Assembly (NCBI RefSeq): GCF_019578655.1
Contig: NC_063265.1
Location: 14,742,285-14,806,284, forward strand
Origin: Ricinus communis
Taxonomy: Eukaryota; Streptophyta; Magnoliopsida; Malpighiales; Euphorbiaceae
DNA length: 64,000 bases
Direction of reading: 5' to 3'
Shown here: piece by piece, positions 59,601 to 64,000 of the stretch
How the letters are laid out: each line of letters begins with the position of its first letter
How positions within the stretch are numbered: position 1 is the stretch's first letter
Translations under genes and position numbers: made by a program
Notes under the pieces: generated by a model
The model's input: only the letters and a program-made list of their open reading frames with translations
Databases searched by the model: none
Told to the model about the DNA's origin: nothing

Positions 59601-61363
59601 TCTGGGCTGTCAACCAATGATCTTTCTGAGACATGTAAGGATCAACTTGCCACAGTGAAAAAGAGTCATGCTTCTGCACCCTCTTCCACAGATGTTTCCA
59701 GTGAGATTAGTGGGTCCATTGCCACAGGACCAAGAACTGGCTTTGTAGAATCATCTGCTGCTGCAGCAGGTGCATCGTGGCATGAAGAGGGTATTGGTGA
59801 TAGGGTGAATATGAAACAATTGGATGATGCTGTAAGTGTACTTGACTCTCTGATTTATAAATCTATTAGATGCTATGTCCATAAGTCACATATGGTGCTA
59901 GCAAAAGCATTTAGATGTGTTCTTTTATGTCTGGGCCTCTGGGGGCTAAGCAGTTGATTTGAATTTGGTGCATTTCCCATTACAGTATGCAAAAGGGAGG
60001 GGTTTGCCCTTCATAATTTCCTTATAGTACTTCCCTCCAATGTGTTTGAACCTCAGTAGGGGAAAGGTTATCACTTTATCCTTTGTAGATTAAAAAAATC
60101 AGTCTATACCTTTATTTGGAACATATAGCTTCTTGCTTAATTTATATTCCAATATAACTCTTTACCTTGTTTTTGTGTGGCATTGCCTGTCAAAATGCTA
60201 ACTGACAGGAAATGTGAGGAGCTGTTACACCATTTATCATTTATCTTAACTTGTATGCTACCTGTATTTGCTTAGGATGACCTGAGACTGAGCAATAGTG
60301 CTGCTCTATCTGCTGGCGAATGGGCTGACAGCCTCACCAATATCAGTGTTGGAGATCTACTGTCAGAAGTGTCTCGTGATGTAATCCCTAACTGCATCGA
60401 AACCCCTCTTGCTCAAAGCGGTCAATGTCTTCAGCAGATACCATTCAGCTGTGATTCATTTGATGCTGCAATTGCTGCTCATATGTCGAGACATCAAAAT
60501 AAGATACTACCATCCACGTTAACATCCCACACATCTTCGATCTGGGATGCTGAAGAAACATGTGATGCCTTCATATTTCAGAAGAATCGTGCTCTGCGCC
60601 AGGAAAATCCTACTTCCGCTGTTGACTCTGCAGGAATTGAACAACAGACTAACAAACTAACCTCTGGAACCTTTGTTGAGGTACTATTTTCTACCCAATT
60701 TGTCCAAGGCTCCAAACTACCCTTGTCGCAGCTAGAAGAATTGCTGACCACTTGAAATTTTTATTATTCTGTTACAGCGGCTAGCTGGTGGGGATTGTCC
60801 AGCTGCCGGAGACCCTATGGATGAATGCCCACCTGATCTACAGGTTTTCAGTAACTCAGCTAAAGATTTTACTGGGTTAACAGATATCTACTGGGTATGT
60901 TCTCTTTCACCATTTCTTTTTTGAGCTTGTACTTGTTTGTCTTGCGTGCCCTTTAAGTAGTCTGGAATAGCGTTCTGAGAGTTTGCTTCATCTCTCTCAA
61001 AGAAGTAGTTGCTTTATAAACTTAAGTTTGTTAGCTGGATATTCTAAGTGATAATTGGCCTGATTTTATGCAATGTGTCTGCAGCCTGACCTTTTCTGTG
61101 TCTTCTTTGTTTCTTTTTATTTTTGGGCCATGCAGCCAGAATCTTTAGGACCATTAGATCTTGATTTGCCACCTTCCAAATACCACAGCGAAGAGTTCAT
61201 TCTAAGTGATAGCCTTAGCGGCTTAAATCGTCTGATAGCCAGCAGCTTGGATGCATTTCAAAATTGCTCCTTTTTTGGTCTCGATAGGAAAGACGGAACA
61301 ACAATACTTGAAGCTCGAGAAAGTTGCTCGTTTTCAGATTTTAAAATTGGCAGTGGGGTATGA
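56661..61363 (+). CDS. TKI1: TSL-kinase interacting protein 1 homologue, SANT/MYB domain (about 781 aa, 13 exons)
   Basis: This is a nuclear protein first found as a partner and substrate of the TOUSLED kinase; a single SANT/MYB domain suggests a chromatin role. Exons are 56661-56787, 56902-56984, 57071-57118, 57224-57333, 57793-57877, 57984-58260, 58697-58816, 58921-59066, 59147-59385, 59471-59831, 60276-60680, 60778-60894 and 61136-61363, giving 782 codons with TGA. The SANT domain is at residues 50-99 (WAAWTREEEESFFTALRQVG, then NFEKITRRVQSKNKDQ and VRHYYYRLVRRMNK). Basic stretches follow (DRKKNVRRRPSQ), then a conserved middle block (KLKLQLFPIDDGTRRALEMD; LELTLSTRKRISSVLEHL). The low-complexity Ser-rich C-terminal half ends SDFKIGSGV. 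The exon 7 acceptor is uncertain: 58697 or 58679 both keep the frame and differ by six residues. The ORF is otherwise complete. Confidence 0.92.
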
Positions 61364-62639
61364 AATTCGCTAAGTGTGCATCTCAAGAGATTCTATTGTA
61401 AGAAAGCATGCACAAACCCTGTTGGAATAGAATGACACATAATTTTCCATTTCACTGACGTGAGAGAGTGTGCTGAAGGGATTGGTGCAAGCCAAGAAAA
61501 TTCTGGTTGTGTGGGAAAGTCCCCGGATCAGAGTCTCCAGCATATGTACAAATATAGACGTGGATAATTTCATACGTTTTCTCTTTGTATTTCCAATACG
61601 ACCCTGTAAATTGTTATTCAGCACTGCTGTAACTGTGCAACCCTTATCTGAAATGACATTGTTCATTCTAGTTCTGTTCTCAAGTAGCAATCTTTGAAAT
61701 TAATGTTCTCTGTGATGGTTGCAATTCCTCTGAAGTTTATTTATCACTAATCTAGACACAGAAATTAGGACTCTGGTTTTCCTGAATCAGGGTGAAACCG
61801 CAGTTTTTATCTAGAAAGTTTCACTATGTAGGTACTTGATTTCAGAAAAAGAAAAAGGCTTATTTTCCATTTTTAACTTTTTGAAAATTTCGACTCATAC
61901 CAAAGTTAATATTGTAACAGAAGAAAAGTGAAGTTGATAGACCATTTTTCTTTATTTATGTATATGACTATGCATTTGAGCTCTTAACCATATTGTTTTT
62001 TTATTTTTATATATTATATAAAAGAAATTCTAAATTTTAAATCAGATAGAATTGCATCTTAAATGAATTTGTTTGTTCTTTAATAGAGTAATTTCCATTA
62101 ACATATGCTCAAAGGTTTATCCAACAGGTACATATAAACCAGTCCTATGAGTATGCGTACTATAAAATAACTTCTAAAAATCATTGATAATATATTCAGC
62201 CATTAGGATAAAAAAGAAAATTATAGATATGCAAGGTAAATCTTAATTAATGAATTGAATTAACGAATTACATAATATGCAACGCCAAGTAAATGAAACA
62301 TAATTATTAAACAATATGGGATGACAGTTTGAGAATAACATCTATTCTTATTCTTATTATGGACTGCGGGATGACAGTTTGAGAGAAGAAATTCCTTCTT
62401 GCCAAAGCCTAATAATTCTGTGTTGCATGGATTATCACCGACTTGAAGAATAACAAGTGCACAATAATGCCAAATCCAGACAGTACTTGGAAGCAAAGAA
62501 ATTCCCAGTTATGGCACTCGTTTCATTCATCTTCAGTTACTACCGTGTTTAATAGTATTCAACAATGGAGGGGGCACACAAAAGAAGGTTCCATCTGTTA
62601 TTTGCTCCAGCTCGTGCTCTGAGACGCCACAAATGAAGT
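61364..62639. other. TKI1 3' flank and AT-rich spacer
   Basis: To about 61740 this is probably the TKI1 trailer. Beyond that it is AT-rich with no supported gene. GGGATGACAGTTTGAGA occurs twice, 49 bp apart (about 62319 and 62368). The minus frame at 61690-61370 is the antisense of the trailer and was rejected. Confidence 0.5.
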
Positions 62640-63145
62640 AAACCAAGACTGGGTACTGTGAAGTGCAACTTGGACGCAGCAGTGTTTGCTTCAAATCAGC
62701 ATTGTTTCACGTGCTCAGAGTTCTCATGCAGTGGCATTGCCGGTGTGGCAGCTCGGCCTCCTGCATTTCCGAAGTCAAGTGATATTCCTTTAGGACGCTA
62801 CTGGATTTCGCTCTCCTCTGAACTCATCAGGATAGGCGAGCACCTAAAGAACGTACTAAACTCTTTGGACTGCCTCGCATCCTACGTTCTGTGCTACTAA
62901 TAGCATCTGGCACTAGCCAACTTGTGACACCGCGACAATTGGCTGTGTTTTCAGGAACCACATGGGGCTATTTTTTGTTTGGTTTCTCCGGATGTTTCTC
63001 TCTAATAGCAGTTTATGAAGCTGTGGCTAGGCTACTGCTCTTAGAGAACCTATTTTATGGGTTCACTCTCCGGTCATTTTTGAAATGGATCGCAAACACG
63101 CAGTGGATGCAATTAATTCTTCTTCAGAGTTCAATGTATTAATTC
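62640..63145 (+). pseudogene. Decayed RNase H-like (RVT_3 type) retrotransposon fragment
   Basis: Two blocks match the plant RNase H-like domain found at the 3' end of non-LTR retrotransposons. The first is VKCNLDAAVFASNQHCF at about 62655-62710, the usual 'VKCNVDAAVF' start of the domain. The second is VIFEMDRKHAVDAINSSSEF at about 63073-63132, the usual 'EMDCKRAVDAINS' segment with the catalytic acidic residue. Between them the frame is broken by stops and frameshifts, so this is a dead remnant. Its base composition (more GC) stands out from the flanking AT-rich spacer. It may instead be a domesticated RNase H-like gene fragment, since host genes with this domain exist. Confidence 0.55.
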
Positions 63146-64000
63146 TTGAACAGAAATTTTTCTACGATTTCTTTTTTGAGAGAGACATTTAGCTTGGATT
63201 AAGTCTTCATTGTCACATTAATGAAATCTATGGAAAACTATATATGTTATATGTTATATTTTACTCATAATTGAGATATGAATTATGTTAATATTATGTC
63301 AAATGCTCCTGCATATTAAACTACTCTACAGTTGAATTTATAGACTAAATCCCATTTAATATTTTTTTAGTAAATTTTAAATATTTAATTATAGTTTAGT
63401 TTAAGACACAACTCCAGTGTTAATGAAGTAAATTTATACTCCCACATTCCCATGTTCAAACTTGCCACAATTTCCCTCAAGCAAGAAAAAGTTCTACTAA
63501 AGAAATCTCTATTTCAGAAACAGTATTAGCAAGCGGCATTACCAGCCATCATCGTTCCTCAAATGTATATGGACAACACAATCATTATTGTTTTTGTTTC
63601 TTAATAATATTTTTCTTAGTTTTATTTATGTTAAAGCTCCTGTCAGTGTGGAGGCTTTACACCTTTTAATGGGTTTCTTGTCCTGTTTTGGGCCTCTAAT
63701 TCCTTGAAAATACTAGATGTCTTCAATCTTTCAATGTTTAAAGATTTTAGCAGCTACAGATTGATTGATGAGTGGTTGCCAAGAGCAGAATTGGGTAACT
63801 AGTTTTTTTTTTTTTTTTTTTCTTTCCTTTCTCTTCTTCTTGTTATTGGAAATTATTTAACACTAAAAATTACACTAAAGCCGAACACCCCCTTAACTAA
63901 AGAGGAAAGCAGAAGAAAGAAAGTTGATATGATGGAGTCTGGAATTGGACAGGTGAAGCAGACAAATGGCTAAATGCCAATACTATGATCACCATGATGA
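63146..64000. other. Right-end intergenic sequence
   Basis: AT-rich; a T-homopolymer of over 20 bases lies at about 63801-63821, followed by a CTTCTT-rich tract. No coding region seen up to the window end. Confidence 0.5.

Noticed and set aside
36643..61363. Search for a ROT4/DVL small-peptide gene expected from Arabidopsis order (At2g36985)
   Set aside because: No frame encoding the RTF domain (KFYI-RRC pattern) was found by eye; absence is not certain.
1..64000. CRISPR arrays, bacterial operons, phage or plasmid signatures
   Set aside because: The sequence is intron-rich plant nuclear DNA; repeats seen are microsatellites, tandem duplications and transposon remnants.

Overview
This window is nuclear DNA from a flowering plant. 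It has intron-rich genes with GT-AG (and two GC-AG) introns, CT-rich 5' leaders, telo-boxes and very AT-rich spacers, and its products are plant-specific (a class I TCP factor, a plastid sigma factor, a receptor-like cytoplasmic kinase). Protein similarity suggests a rosid eudicot, perhaps Malpighiales. I cannot name the species from sequence alone.

Layout, left to right: the 5' part of an unidentified gene on the minus strand (88-1619, running off the left edge); translin (minus, 4962-6980); a 14-exon half-size ABCG transporter of the NAP12/WBC30 type (minus, 7791-15938); a fold-back repeat element (about 16590-17290); a PCRK-type receptor-like cytoplasmic kinase (plus, 19368-22375); an AT-rich spacer with a perfect 69-bp tandem duplication and a second fold-back element (about 25252-26070); an OTU deubiquitinase (plus, 28721-33287); a TCP11-like factor (minus, 34300-34947); the plastid sigma factor SIG6 (plus, 36643-40212); TAF8 (plus, 41789-42859); EMC5 (minus, 43656-45883); a fused, degenerate phosphoglycerate kinase plus TrmB-type tRNA methyltransferase (plus, 47609-54264); a TSL-kinase-interacting protein 1 homologue (plus, 56661-61363); and a decayed RNase H-like fragment of retrotransposon type (about 62640-63145). 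For every multi-exon gene except the left-edge partial one, exons were joined by hand at splice sites that keep the frame, and the totals come out as whole codons ending in a stop.

The genes are unrelated housekeeping and signalling genes, not an operon or cluster. Two serve plastid gene expression: SIG6 certainly, and the PGK-TrmB fusion possibly, since its N-terminus resembles a transit peptide. From memory, the order matches two Arabidopsis segments interleaved: At2g36960-At2g37020 (TKI1, SIG6, TCP11, NAP12, translin) and At5g03320-At5g03345 (PCRK2, OTU10, EMC5). The window would therefore preserve an ancestral block that was split and fractionated in Arabidopsis.

The most unusual item is the PGK-TrmB fusion. 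The kinase half keeps the PGK fold signature but has lost nearly all substrate- and nucleotide-binding motifs, so it looks like a pseudo-enzyme joined to a SAM-dependent methyltransferase.
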